64,000 nucleotides of DNA from CAVUOA01 sp963742955 (GTDB lineage: Bacteria; Bacteroidota; Ignavibacteria; Tepidaquicellales; OLB5): the NCBI GenBank assembly GCA_963742955.1, contig CAVUOA010000009.1, positions 620,001-684,000 on the forward strand, read 5' to 3'. Within the stretch, counting starts at the first letter, position 1. Each line of letters begins with the position of its first letter. Positions 44,461 through 54,956 of this stretch are shown one piece after another. Below the pieces are notes generated by a model. That model did no database searches. It was not told the DNA's origin and worked only from the letters and a program-made list of their open reading frames with translations. Both the position numbers and the translations under genes were made by a program.

Positions 44461-45952
44461 TTAACTTAAAGTTTTCGCTTTGGATGGCATTTTTAAGAAA
44501 TTCTTGCTGAAAACAACAAAAACAAGAGCTAATACACTGGCTAATTTTACCAAATATAGCGCATATAAATTTAAGTTAGGAGCGAAAAAATATTTCTCAG
44601 CTATAACATTTATGCCGTAAAGAAAAAAAGTAAAAACTGTAACAAATATTATTTTGCTCCATTCATATTTTATATAATATATTTTTTGAGAGAAATAATA
44701 CAATGATATAAACATTATTAAATACGAAACCATAGTCGATATTGCAGCGCCTATAATTGAATAATGAGGTATAAGGACAAAATTTAAAACGATATTAAAT
44801 ACAGCACCGATACCGGATGAAATAATAAGATATCTAATTTTATTTTCGAAGTAAGATGCAATGTTAACGTTTGTAAACCAGCCGAAGAAAAAATACGAGA
44901 GCAGGATGTACGGCAGTATTACCATGCCGTTCCAGTATTTCTGGTCAAGCAAAGAAAAGCTGCCGAATTTAAACTCAACTATTGTATTGCCGAACAATGC
45001 TATTGCCAGAAAGAACAGCATTCCCGCGTAAGAAAAGTAAGAAAAGATTTTCGAAAATATTTCTTTGTTATTTTCTTCTTCTTTAAGGTTCATAAAAAAG
45101 GGAATCCAAGCGGTTCTGAATCCTGATATTACGAGGTTCATAATCATGCCAATTCTGTAGCACGCCGAATAAATTCCCACTTCACTGCTTCCATGAAAAT
45201 ACTGGATTATAAATTTATCTGCCTGGTCAAGTATTATCAGGAATATTCCGTAATATAAAAAGCTGTGAGCAAATTTTGCAAGAGTCTTTAATTTATCTTT
45301 ATCAAAATCGAAGCCTAAATATTTTCTGCAGTAGAACAAAGATATAACAAGCATAAAGAAGTAGGAAATAATAAGAGAGTAAAAAATCGATTCAATTCCG
45401 AACCCTAATATTATAATAAACAAAATATTAGCAATAATATTTACAACAACACCGCTGACATTTATGAACGTATATACTTTTGATAATTGAAGGGAGTTGA
45501 TAAGAATCATCGGGAACCGTGAAAGTACATCAATAAACAAAAGCACTGAAAGCAGTTTAACAAGATATGCATTTTCCCTGTTGCCGGTAATAAGTCCTGC
45601 TATATAACCAGAAAATACATATACTAAAAGACTGAAAACAAATGATGTAACTAAGAAGAAGAATTAAAGTTGTGCTGAATATTTTTTTCCGGTGTTTGTC
45701 ATCTTTAGTTTCGATAAAGAATTTCTGGAATGAAGTTTCCATTCCGAAAAGATAAAAAACAGCAGCAAAAAAACCAAATGAATACACCAGCGAATACACT
45801 CCGTAATCAGCCGGCTTGAAAAAATATGTATGCAATGGCAGCAGCAGAAAACCAAGGAAACGGTTTATAATATTGCCAAAACCGTAAATAACCGAATCTG
45901 AAAATATTTTTCTTAAATATGGTTTTATCAACCTTACTTTAATCTCCCGCAA
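44461..45952 (-). CDS. Polysaccharide flippase (Wzx/MurJ-like), frameshifted
   Basis: About 496 residues as one protein. The N-terminal SVIYGFGNIINRFLGFLLLP and YFFKPADYGVYSLVYSFGFF are typical of lipid-linked oligosaccharide flippases, and the body has about 12-14 hydrophobic segments (GSSEVGIYSACYRIGMIMNL is typical of the MOP superfamily). One base must be skipped near 45649-45664 (CTT-CTT-CTT-A-GTT) to join the pieces, restoring VTSFVFSLLVYVFSGYIAGL. It overlaps the glycosyltransferase by 14 bases, so they probably act together in surface-polysaccharide export. Confidence 0.85.
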
Positions 45953-47054
45953 TGATTTTATGTTTCTTATAAAGCTCCATCATTCTGTTGAAAACGGATT
46001 CGTACGAATGGTACTTTGTAACCCAATCGCGTGATTGTTTTCTTTTCTTCATTCTCAGTTCCGCATTATCAATCAGCTCAATTAATTTTTCCTCAAGGGT
46101 TTTTTCATCTGCTACAATAAAAGGATTTTCCGGCAGCCATGAATCAAATCCGCAGTTCATAGCTGTTACTGTCGGCAGCCCCATCGATAGTGTTTCAAGT
46201 GAATTGATTCCGTAGCCGGTTCCTCCCCTATTCCCGATTTGGTCAATTGCAATATGGCATTTTGATTTTGCTTTAATTACTTCACTTCGGGGAAGATTTT
46301 CAAGCAGAACGAATTCTATATCATGGCTTTTTTTTATCTTTTCGATAACATTAATTATTTCAGGCGTTCCTTTAATAATTCTGTCGGTTGGGGCATGAAC
46401 GATTTTAATTCTTTTTGCCGATAAATATTCTTCATCATTGATATACCCTATATTTTCATTATCAAACGGAAAGAATAAAAAATTGATATTCGGATGTCTT
46501 TGGGTATGGTCATATTCAAATGTCAGATTCAAATCGCTCAGCTCATCCATTTCACGCACTATACCTCTTGTCCTGAGGTCATCCCCGAAATAACAATTCA
46601 CGATTTTTTTACCTTCTGACTTCCATTTCTTAGCCATGCGTGAATCGGAATAATAATCAATCCCGCCGTCAAAATGGATTATTTTGCTGTTTCCAAGGTT
46701 ATTATTTGCAATAGAATCAAGAAATGTTTTCTCATTCCTGCGTTCGCGTTTCCTAATGTACATTTTTTCAAAAAAGTTATGCGGAGCGAAATACGGCATA
46801 TGAGTGTATTCATCGATTTTATTTTCATCAAGCTTTTCGTGAAGCTTCGCTTGTTTCAGTTTTCTCCATCTCATTGCCAGCCTGCCGCGCGGGAGCTTAA
46901 GGTTAAGACAGATATCTTCGGGAAAATCAAACGGTATTTTATAGAAGGTAATAAGACGAGCGTTCAGCCCGAAGCGGTTCTGCATTTCGGTAACGTTATA
47001 CGGAACACCGGCAGTGTTCTCGGGGGCTATGTGTAATATTGATATATCAGCCAA
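45939..47054 (-). CDS. Glycosyltransferase (GT4-like)
   Basis: 371 residues with the two-Rossmann layout of GT-B enzymes. The C-terminal half is clearest: IKIVHAPTDRIIKGTPEIIN, IEFVLLENLPRSEVIKAKSK, and the sugar-nucleotide EX7E-like GTGYGINSLETLSMGLPTVT. The N-terminal half contains HFDGGIDYYSDSRM. The donor and acceptor cannot be told. The flippase starts inside its 3' end, so a common operon is likely. Confidence 0.85.
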   Translation of the reverse strand: MADISILHIAPENTAGVPYNVTEMQNRFGLNARLITFYKIPFDFPEDICLNLKLPRGRLAMRWRKLKQAKLHEKLDENKIDEYTHMPYFAPHNFFEKMYIRKRERRNEKTFLDSIANNNLGNSKIIHFDGGIDYYSDSRMAKKWKSEGKKIVNCYFGDDLRTRGIVREMDELSDLNLTFEYDHTQRHPNINFLFFPFDNENIGYINDEEYLSAKRIKIVHAPTDRIIKGTPEIINVIEKIKKSHDIEFVLLENLPRSEVIKAKSKCHIAIDQIGNRGGTGYGINSLETLSMGLPTVTAMNCGFDSWLPENPFIVADEKTLEEKLIELIDNAELRMKKRKQSRDWVTKYHSYESVFNRMMELYKKHKIIAGD

Positions 47055-47126
47055 TAGTTAAATACTAAAAGTACAAGATATGATTCCCTTTTATTACAAT
47101 AAATACTGAAATGAAGAGATAAAAAA

Positions 47127-47152
47127 AGGTGTCCTGCAATTACAGGACACCT
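47127..47152 (-). terminator. Terminator AGGTGTCCTG/CAGGACACCT
   Basis: A ten-base stem followed on the minus strand by TTTTTT. It closes the cargo gene at 47288 and lies in the duplicated 3' module. A near copy lies at 49319-49345. Confidence 0.8.
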
Positions 47153-47177
47153 TCAAATAAATTAATCTAAATCAGAT

Positions 47178-47267
47178 TTATTTAATAAAAAGCATCTTTT
47201 TTACAGCTGTAAAATCACCTGATTCCATTCTGAAGAGATATACTCCGCTTGCAAGATTGGAACCGTC
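47178..47267 (-). pseudogene. Remnant of a type IX sorting-domain 3' end
   Basis: The minus strand reads DGSNLASGVYLFRMESGDFT and then AVKKMLFIK with a stop, matching the last 30 residues of the cargo at 49370. No gene start belongs to it; upstream the reading stops (TTATTTAAATC). Including the terminator, about 147 bases are shared with 49315-49459 at roughly nine tenths identity by eye. It is a duplicated gene end. Confidence 0.75.
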
Positions 47268-47287
47268 TTATTTAAATCTGAATATTT

Positions 47288-49015
47288 TTACTTAACAAGC
47301 ATCATTTTCTTTGTAGCTGTATAGTCTCCGGCTACTATTCTGTACAGATACAATCCGCTTGCAAGATTTGTTCCGTCAAAATCAACATTGTATGTTCCCG
47401 GAGTTTTAGATTCATTTACTAAAACTGCAACTTCTCTGCCAAGATAATCATAAACTACAATTCTTACTAACTCTGACTTCGGAAGTGAATAAGAAATCTT
47501 CGTTATCGGGTTAAACGGATTCGGATAATTTTGTTCAAGTTTGTAATCTCCCGGTATCGTATTTCCATTGTGGCTCGTGCCTGTCGGATAAACAATGTTT
47601 ATACCTGTATGGATAACATTACCATCACCCCCTGTTGCGTATGGTACGAAAGGACATCCGCCTACACTCCAAACTCTATGAATATCACTGATTGAAGTGT
47701 GACATATAGGAAAGTTCAGTAACCCAGTTGCACTGCACTGACCAATCTGAAGAACAAGCCCCAAATTCGGGTCGTATGGTATCGGATTATCCAGAGCAAT
47801 AGGCACCCATGAATTTAATGCTCCTTGCAGAGTTATGCTTGTTCTGGCGTATACCGTGTCCATTGTTCCCGAATAGAACTGTCCCGTTGTTAATGTTGTA
47901 AGATTTGTCTGCCCCATCAAAATTTCGAAATTGTTGTACGTTGTAGGTCCTAACGGGTAGGTTGAGCCAATCCAGATATAAACAGCATTAATCATTCCGC
48001 CGGATAAAGGAACAGTCGGAGTATTCCAGCCGCCTGTTTGTGCTGCCGGAGGAATAAGCCACTGAACCATTTTCCCCGCGCCAATACCTAACGGGAACGA
48101 GTTGTTTGTACCGGTGACCATGTAGTTATAATACGGAGGCGTTGCAGGCGGACCTGCGGGGGCTCCCGGTACTATAGTTGCAAGTACCTGATTCTGCCCG
48201 GTGAAAGCACCTATCATTGTGCTTGCGCCTGTTGTGGTATCAACTGTTCTAAGGTTTGCGGGGTTTGATGTTCCGATTGCTGCCCAGTATAATATACCGT
48301 CTCTGGGGTCAAAATCTGCATCCTGTCCGTAGTTGGCATCCATTCCTAAAGGACCAACCAATGTAGCTGTTCCGTTAGATTTGTTAAATTTCCAAAGGTT
48401 ATCATTTACTAGGTCGATACCGAAAATTGTACCTCCGGGATTGCAAGCTAATGCAATAATTCCGGGTGCATTTGTAATTGCTGAACCTACCGGTGTTGCA
48501 ACTCTTGTTGAAAGGTTAAATGTGTAAAGTTCTGACTCGGTGATGCTTGTGCTTGAAACGTATGCAGTATTGCTTGTTGCATCCCAGCAAAGTCCTGTAA
48601 TACCGCCTGATGAGTGTGCCGGGTTAATACCGGTAATTGTTCCAAGATTAGTTAATGCACCTGTTGTTGTATCTACCGAATACAACGAATAGGGGCTGAG
48701 CTGCTGGATTACATAAATAACCTGGCTGCCTGCCGGACCGCACTGGTCGCCTGAGCCTAAAAAGTAAGGCTGGGCTGAACCGATATTTGCAGCTGAGCCG
48801 GGTGTACTCAGGAAATACTTAATCAGTGTTGAAGCTGTTAAGCTTGTTGAGTTGTAAGAGAAACCTCTTGACGTTGCAGCCAAATCATTGAATACAACAC
48901 TAGGTTTTTCTGTGCTGTACACAAATGGTGCAAGACCAGTTGAAGGAGCATCCTGTGCAAAAACAGTAATGCAGAAAAAAAATAAGAAAAGAATTGAGAA
49001 GATTATTTTTTTCAT
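47288..49015 (-). CDS. Type IX secreted propeller-like protein
   Basis: 575 residues from ATG 49015 (MKKIIFSILFLFFFCITVFA is the signal peptide; a longer frame to 49087 adds a leader without function). Residues about 60-320 hold repeats like LYSVDTTTGALTNLGTITG, FNLSTRVATPVG and LRTVDTTTGASTMIG, a beta-propeller pattern. A choice-of-anchor-like domain follows, then the sorting domain (LEQNYPNPFNPITKISYSLP; VYDYLGREVAVLVNE; DYTATKKMMLVK). Surface-exported; ligand unknown. Confidence 0.85.
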   Translation of the reverse strand: MKKIIFSILFLFFFCITVFAQDAPSTGLAPFVYSTEKPSVVFNDLAATSRGFSYNSTSLTASTLIKYFLSTPGSAANIGSAQPYFLGSGDQCGPAGSQVIYVIQQLSPYSLYSVDTTTGALTNLGTITGINPAHSSGGITGLCWDATSNTAYVSSTSITESELYTFNLSTRVATPVGSAITNAPGIIALACNPGGTIFGIDLVNDNLWKFNKSNGTATLVGPLGMDANYGQDADFDPRDGILYWAAIGTSNPANLRTVDTTTGASTMIGAFTGQNQVLATIVPGAPAGPPATPPYYNYMVTGTNNSFPLGIGAGKMVQWLIPPAAQTGGWNTPTVPLSGGMINAVYIWIGSTYPLGPTTYNNFEILMGQTNLTTLTTGQFYSGTMDTVYARTSITLQGALNSWVPIALDNPIPYDPNLGLVLQIGQCSATGLLNFPICHTSISDIHRVWSVGGCPFVPYATGGDGNVIHTGINIVYPTGTSHNGNTIPGDYKLEQNYPNPFNPITKISYSLPKSELVRIVVYDYLGREVAVLVNESKTPGTYNVDFDGTNLASGLYLYRIVAGDYTATKKMMLVK

Positions 49016-49318
49016 GTTAAATACCCTCATAAGTTTTGAAAAATAGATGTTAATTAAATCATAAATTTTATTAAAACGCATTTCCAATAATAACTATGAA
49101 GAATTATAATCAGCATAAAAAAATTTTATGCGTTATTAACAGAAATTATTTATCAGCAATATTAAAAAGAACGAGGAATCAGAAGTAAATTTTTTCGGAC
49201 TGTATAAATAAGAGAAACTACTATAAGTTATAAAAATATTTCACAATATCAACACAGAATAAATTCGCTTAAGATGCAGCATGGCAAAAAGATGAATGAA
49301 TGACTTAAACAAATAAAA

Positions 49319-49345
49319 AAAGGTGTCCTCTTCAAAGGACACCTT
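49319..49345 (-). terminator. Terminator AAGGTGTCCT/AGGACACCTT
   Basis: Nine- to ten-base stem followed on the minus strand by a T-run, after the gene at 49370. Homologous to 47127-47152. Confidence 0.8.
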
Positions 49346-49369
49346 CAAATAAATTAATATAAATCAGAT

Positions 49370-51292
49370 TTATTTAATAAGAAGCATCTTCTTTACAGCT
49401 GTAAAATCACCTGATTCTATTCTGTAGAGATATACTCCGCTGGCAAGATTGGAACCGTCAAAATCTACGGAATACGTTCCCGTGGCTTTGAACTCATTTA
49501 CCAATGTTGCTACCTCTTTGCCCAGTATATCATATACTATTAACTTAACATTTCCTGACTTCGGCATTGTGTATGCTATCCTTGTTACAGGGTTGAACGG
49601 ATTCGGATAGTTCTGGGACAGGTTGTATGTCAACGGCATTCCGCTATTTATGGTACCTATTCCTACTACTGCCGGTCCGCAGCTTATAACATCAAGGTTA
49701 TTTACGCCTACACTGCTTGCATTCATACCACCTACGCAGAATACTCTCAATGTGTCATTTATACATTTCGATGTTACACCTGCAAAGTTATTCGATACAG
49801 CTACGGGTTTACCCGAAATCATTGTCCATGTACCGCCTGCTATATTCCATACCCATGTTTCATCACTCTGAAGCCCTACTTCCCTTTCGCCTGCTACTAC
49901 ATAGAATTTATCTCCGTATGCTGTGCCGCCTGTTCTGCTGATTCCGTTATAACTTACCGGTATGCTTGGACCCGTTACCCAAGATATTGTCGATGCATTG
50001 CTGCCTATGGTTCCTATGGCTAATTCTTTTTTGTAGCCTGCGTTATATCCTGCTGCCATAAATATCTTGTTGCCCGATATGCCCGTTGCATGTGACCTTC
50101 TTCCAAACGGACACGGTGAGGTGGTTATCCACGTATTGCTCGCCGGTCTGTATGCATATACTCCCGTACTAGGTGCCGCCCAGTTGCCGCTTACTACAAA
50201 CAATACACTGTCTCCCCAGTTTACTGTGCCATGGCCTGATAGAGCTGCCGGCATCGGTGCCTTTAATGTCCATGTACCTGTTGCAGGATTGTATTCATAT
50301 GTATCGGTAGAACCTGTTGCTACTGATGAGCTTCCGCCAATGTAATAAAGCTTGTTTCCGCATGCTGTTAATGTTCCGCCTTCTTTTACCACTGGTAATG
50401 GTACGCCCGTTGACCATGTTCCGCGCCATGTATACCTGATTATTGTTGTGGTAGCTACGCCTGAAGCATCCGGTGTCTGACAATAAAGTGTATCCCCTAA
50501 CCAGGCTGCTGCTTCATAAAATGTGCCTGCCGGTAAATTTGCAAATGTGGCTGCCGGACACCACGCGGTTGAATATAGATTGCACGATGTCGGGGGGGCT
50601 GCGCTTCTTACTATTGTTAAAGCATCTACTCCAATGAAATCCGAATTGGTTCCGCTAGGCCCGCCGTCTGCAACTGTATACCTTATTGCGAATCTGGCGT
50701 TAGGACCGGATAATGTTGACCTGAATCCTTTTAGTTCATAAGAACCGGAAACATTGACTTTGAATCTTCCAAGTTCTGTCCATGTACCTTCAGGTACAGA
50801 ATCACCGGCAGAAACCATTACTCTAATAGAATCGGGGAATGTATCTCCGGTAGGAGACCTTGAATAGAAATAAAGGGAATCCCCAACAGATAATCCGCCA
50901 GCCATATAAGGTAATACCAGCCAACTGTCAATGTTGTTCGCACCTGTAACAACCTGATAATTTGCTGCAACATAACCGGTTGTCGGACCATTATATGATG
51001 GAAAAACAGCATCGTTGCCCTGGAACCATGTGGCAGCAGCTCCCTGAGGTCCGCTCCCTCTGTACCAAACCTTATATCCTCTGGTTTTAAGTGCAGTTGT
51101 ATCATTAGCTCCGTCGAAGTCGTCTGTATATACAACCGGATTAGTTGGTGAAATATAAGGTGCTGGATTTTGTACATCAGATAATACAACCTGAGTTCTG
51201 GAAGAATGAGGGTCACCTTGCAAAAATATGAACCCAGCAAACAACAGTCCAATTACAGCAAGGGCTAGTAAAATAGAATTGCGTTTATTCAT
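49370..51292 (-). CDS. Type IX secreted Kelch-repeat protein with choice-of-anchor J domain
   Basis: 640 residues. A signal peptide (SILLALAVIGLLFAGFIFLQ) is followed by a jelly-roll-like domain (about 50-220; TGYVAANYQVVTGANNIDSW, typical of choice-of-anchor J) and then Kelch blades (about 240-540: GNKLYYIGGSSSVATGST; WTLKAPMPAALSGHGTVNWG; GDKFYVVAGEREVG). A sorting domain ends it (LSQNYPNPFNPVTRIAYTMP; VYDILGKEVATLVNE; DFTAVKKMLLIK). The two Kelch genes are neighbours and probably paralogous. Confidence 0.87.
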   Translation of the reverse strand: MNKRNSILLALAVIGLLFAGFIFLQGDPHSSRTQVVLSDVQNPAPYISPTNPVVYTDDFDGANDTTALKTRGYKVWYRGSGPQGAAATWFQGNDAVFPSYNGPTTGYVAANYQVVTGANNIDSWLVLPYMAGGLSVGDSLYFYSRSPTGDTFPDSIRVMVSAGDSVPEGTWTELGRFKVNVSGSYELKGFRSTLSGPNARFAIRYTVADGGPSGTNSDFIGVDALTIVRSAAPPTSCNLYSTAWCPAATFANLPAGTFYEAAAWLGDTLYCQTPDASGVATTTIIRYTWRGTWSTGVPLPVVKEGGTLTACGNKLYYIGGSSSVATGSTDTYEYNPATGTWTLKAPMPAALSGHGTVNWGDSVLFVVSGNWAAPSTGVYAYRPASNTWITTSPCPFGRRSHATGISGNKIFMAAGYNAGYKKELAIGTIGSNASTISWVTGPSIPVSYNGISRTGGTAYGDKFYVVAGEREVGLQSDETWVWNIAGGTWTMISGKPVAVSNNFAGVTSKCINDTLRVFCVGGMNASSVGVNNLDVISCGPAVVGIGTINSGMPLTYNLSQNYPNPFNPVTRIAYTMPKSGNVKLIVYDILGKEVATLVNEFKATGTYSVDFDGSNLASGVYLYRIESGDFTAVKKMLLIK

Positions 51293-51445
51293 TTAGCTCT
51301 CCTTTAGATTATTAAATAGTTTGTGGTATGAGAATTTGAAATAGAAAACTAAGTAACATTATCAAATATTTTTTAAAATATCAATCCCTAAAGAAAGCTT
51401 AATTTTAGGTTATTTTAACCGTTTTATTTAATTTAAAGCTAAAAA

Positions 51446-51474
51446 AAAAGCACTTTCCGAAAAAAGTGCTTTTT
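51446..51474 (-). terminator. Terminator AAAAAGCACTTT/AAAGTGCTTTTT
   Basis: A twelve-base stem followed on the minus strand by a long T-run, 16 bases after the gene at 51490. Confidence 0.85.
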
Positions 51475-51489
51475 GACAATAATCTACCT

Positions 51490-52861
51490 CTATTTTACAT
51501 ACAGCATTTTTTTAGTAGCAGTATAAGATTCAGTTTCGAGCTTATAAAAATATATGCCGCTGGAAAGTTTAGATGAAGGCACAAAATCAACCGAATGTTT
51601 TCCGGCATGCTCAATTTTATCTACTAGTACTTTGACTTCGCGTCCGTTAATATCATAAACCAGCAGCCTGACATTTGAACTGCGGGGTAAAGAATACAAT
51701 ATTGTTGTAGAAGGATTAAATGGATTAGGATAATTCTGCAAAAGCTCAAACTGTGATGGTATTTCATTAATATTAACGGGTACACCTGTTAAAGTTGTCG
51801 AGCACCCTGTCATGCATGTGTCTGAAAATACATCAAGCGGTCTTATTGTTGTAGCATTATATGAACCCCCGGGCACCCATATTTTTACACCCGGCCTTCC
51901 TGCGCAATAAACAAAACTTGCAGATACAACTCCCCAGTAGTTCGAAGCTCTTAATGGTTTACTGTCAACATAGGTCCATGCAGCTGTTGTAGTATCCCAT
52001 ATCGCCATTGAATCATTTCCGTTTTGGTTTACGGTTGTCTCTCCAAGGACTACATAGAATCTGCCGCCAATTGCAGTGCCTCCGGGTCTGCTGCTGTTTA
52101 TAGCCAGGTTTGGTTTGGTTGTCCATGTGATATTCAAACGATTTGTAGAACTAATTGTCCCGATAAGAAAATCATTTTTAAAACCGTTTGCATAACCGCA
52201 GGCAACAAATATTTTATTACCATCTAAGCCGCCAGCAAAAGACCTTCTTCCCTTTCCTGAAGGAAGCGATGTTGCTGTAGTCCATGTATTTGTGCGTAAA
52301 CGATAAACCTGCACCGTTTGAAGGTATGTATCCCATCCCCCGCCGATACAATATATTAAACTATCCTGATACGATTCAGCAACATTCCCGGTTACAGGAG
52401 TCGGAATATTAGCAATCGTTGTCCATTGACCGGTGTACGGAGTATAAACATATTGTTCGTTGTCAGCACCTGAATAGGTTAAGTTACCTCCGCCGATATA
52501 ATATATTTTACCTCCAGCAGCAACCAGGTCTCCACCTGATTTAGGACCGGGCATTTCAGGCGCAGTTGACCAGGTATTTCCGCTAATTGAATATTTAACA
52601 AAATCTGAACTTGCTCCGCCTGTTTGATTTCCCCCGGCTACATAAAGTGTATCACCTAAAACACATGATGCATGCCCCATTAATGGACCTGCTCCCGGTA
52701 TTGCCGGAAAATTAGAACACCATTTGTTTGGCTGGAAAAATGGAGGTGGTGAATCTGTATTCTCTGTGCTTGACGGAATACTTCCCATAAAGAAAAGAGA
52801 AATAATGAGAATAAACAGAGGAAATAAAATTGAAATATAGTGTTTGTACTTTTGATTTCAT
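51490..52861 (-). CDS. Type IX secreted Kelch-repeat protein, frameshift at codon 2
   Basis: The body is open from 52788. Extending upstream in frame gives YISILFPLFILIISLFFMGS, a signal peptide, but no in-frame start. An ATG at 52859-52861, nine bases after AGGAG (52871-52875), would start it if one A of ATGAAATC is skipped: MNQKYKHYISILFPLFILII. Kelch blades: LGDTLYVAGGNQTGGASSDF, KIYYIGGGNLTYSG, LIYCIGGGWDTYLQ, KIFVACGYANGFKN. Sorting domain: LLQNYPNPFNPSTTILYSLP with VYDINGREVKVLVD and SYTATKKMLYVK. Resembles the gene at 49370. Confidence 0.85.
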
Positions 52862-53123
52862 GGCTAAATACTCCTTTTTAAGAACTAACCAATATAGTTA
52901 TTTAATAATAACGAATTTCGTTAACTAATTACCATAACTTAATATAACATATGAGAAAAAGCAATTCTCTATACACGTTAATTTTTGGGCATAGTATTTG
53001 ATTTATGAGAAGTGTTGAAAAATGATGAAAAATGAAGGATTTAAAAAATATAATTAAGCCTTAAGGTGCTATATATCAGCTTTGATAGGAAGTTTGATTT
53101 ATTTTACTGAAGTTTGGATAATA

Positions 53124-54956
53124 TTATGAATGCATTTCAAAAACTTTCATCCATTTTTCAAGGTTAAACGCCCTGATTAGGACTTTGTCATTTAAATCTT
53201 TTCCATCCAAATTTTGAATGATTTTGTTTTTATTTATAAATTTGCCCGAACGGAAATCATTGCTAAAAGTATCTATTACATATTTCTTAGTTTCATTCAG
53301 CCATTTTTTTTGAGGAACAGAGAATGCAAGCTTTCCTTTACGCATTCTGATGTCTTCAGGAATTTTATTTTTCATTGATTCACGCAGAACGTGTTTTGTC
53401 CAGCCATTTCGAACAAGATATTCAAGCGGAATTGAAAATATAAACTCAACCAGCCTGTGGTCGAGAAACGGAAGCCTTGCCTCTACGGAAAAAGCCATTG
53501 AGTTTTTATCTTCATATCTTAAAAGAGAAGGCAATGAAATGTTCCATAAATTAGAGAGCCTGTTTTCAGTAAGGTTTGTTGATGCGGCCATTGTTTCAAA
53601 CAAATCCCTCCTGTTTCGGGATTCCGGAAAACCTGCTTCGGCTATTCCCCTGCTGTTTTTCATGACGTGACGGTACCTGACTGAGGGTGAATTGAAATAA
53701 ACAAGGTTTTCAGAGAATTTTACAAATCCTAAATTTGAAGTTGAAATACCTCCGAAAAACTCCGGCAGAAATTTAAAAGGATTCCATAACAGCCTCTTTA
53801 GATGGAACGGAAAGAAGGAAAAATATCCGATTAAAATTTCATCAGAACCCTGTCCGTCAAGTACAACTTTGATTCCTGTTTCGTGAATTTTCTTGAATAC
53901 ACTCCACTGGGCAAAAACTGTAGCGCCGGTAAAAGGCTCTTCCTGGTGCCAAACCATTTTATCAAGGTCATCAATAAATCCCTTTGAATCCGGAAAGAGA
54001 TAATACCTGGTTGAGTTCGTCTGGCGCAGAACTTCTTCAACAAATTTTCTTTCATCTATTTCAGGGTCATCATAACAAGCGGTGTAGGTTTTCTGTATTT
54101 CAGCCTTGCCTTCACTGTGAAGTATATTATGCATCAGGCACACAATTGAAGATGAGTCCAGTCCCCCGCTTAAACAGCTTCCAACCTCAACATCACTTCG
54201 CAGCCTTAGCCTGACTGAATCATACAAAAGATTGTAAAAATCCTGGTACATTGTTTTCAGGCTGTTCCCTTCAAGCTTGTTTTGGGGAAGCTCATACCAT
54301 TTTGAAACTTTAAATTCACCTGCAGAAGCTCTTATCTTCCACCCTGCCGGGAGCTTGAAAATGTTTTTGAAAAAAGTCTGCTCGGTGTGGTCAATAAAAT
54401 GAAAAATGAGATAATCGTAAACCATATCATCATTAACAACCCGTTCAATTCCATTATCGAGAATTTGTTTTATTTCGGAACCGAATATAAACCTGATTTC
54501 GTCTTTATAATAATAAAAGGGCTTTATCCCGTACCGGTCTCTTGAGCAAAACAGTAACTTTTCTTTTTTATCCCATATTGCAAATGCCCACATTCCGTTG
54601 AGCTTATGCAGGCAGTCTTCGCCGTATTCTTTGTATGAGTTAAGTATTACTTCAGTATCTGAATTGTTATTGAATTTATAGCCTTTTTTAAGAAGTTCAT
54701 TCCTGAGTTCAACATAATTAAATATTTCACCGTTATAGACAATAACATATCGTTCGTCAGAATCGAACATTGGCTGGTCTGCTATTTTACGAAGGTCTAT
54801 TATGGCAAGACGAGTGCTTCCTATTCCAATGCTGCCATCTGTATATACACCGTTGCCGTCAGGACCGCGATGGTGAATGAGCTTGTTCATGCTTTCAATC
54901 CGTGAAGCCTGAACCGGTTCGCCGCTGAAATTAAATATTCCGGAGATTCCGCACAT
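53124..54956 (-). CDS. asnB: Asparagine synthetase (glutamine-hydrolysing)
   Basis: 610 residues: an N-terminal glutaminase (MCGISGIFNFSG with nucleophile C2; INKLIHHRGPDGNGVY type region) and the ATP-using synthetase domain (VGSCLSGGLDSSSIVCLMHN; DGQGSDEILIGY). It makes asparagine or, in surface gene clusters, an amide on a sugar. It sits among surface-assembly genes, so the second is possible. Its start overlaps the previous stop by one base (TGATG). Confidence 0.93.
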   Translation of the reverse strand: MCGISGIFNFSGEPVQASRIESMNKLIHHRGPDGNGVYTDGSIGIGSTRLAIIDLRKIADQPMFDSDERYVIVYNGEIFNYVELRNELLKKGYKFNNNSDTEVILNSYKEYGEDCLHKLNGMWAFAIWDKKEKLLFCSRDRYGIKPFYYYKDEIRFIFGSEIKQILDNGIERVVNDDMVYDYLIFHFIDHTEQTFFKNIFKLPAGWKIRASAGEFKVSKWYELPQNKLEGNSLKTMYQDFYNLLYDSVRLRLRSDVEVGSCLSGGLDSSSIVCLMHNILHSEGKAEIQKTYTACYDDPEIDERKFVEEVLRQTNSTRYYLFPDSKGFIDDLDKMVWHQEEPFTGATVFAQWSVFKKIHETGIKVVLDGQGSDEILIGYFSFFPFHLKRLLWNPFKFLPEFFGGISTSNLGFVKFSENLVYFNSPSVRYRHVMKNSRGIAEAGFPESRNRRDLFETMAASTNLTENRLSNLWNISLPSLLRYEDKNSMAFSVEARLPFLDHRLVEFIFSIPLEYLVRNGWTKHVLRESMKNKIPEDIRMRKGKLAFSVPQKKWLNETKKYVIDTFSNDFRSGKFINKNKIIQNLDGKDLNDKVLIRAFNLEKWMKVFEMHS

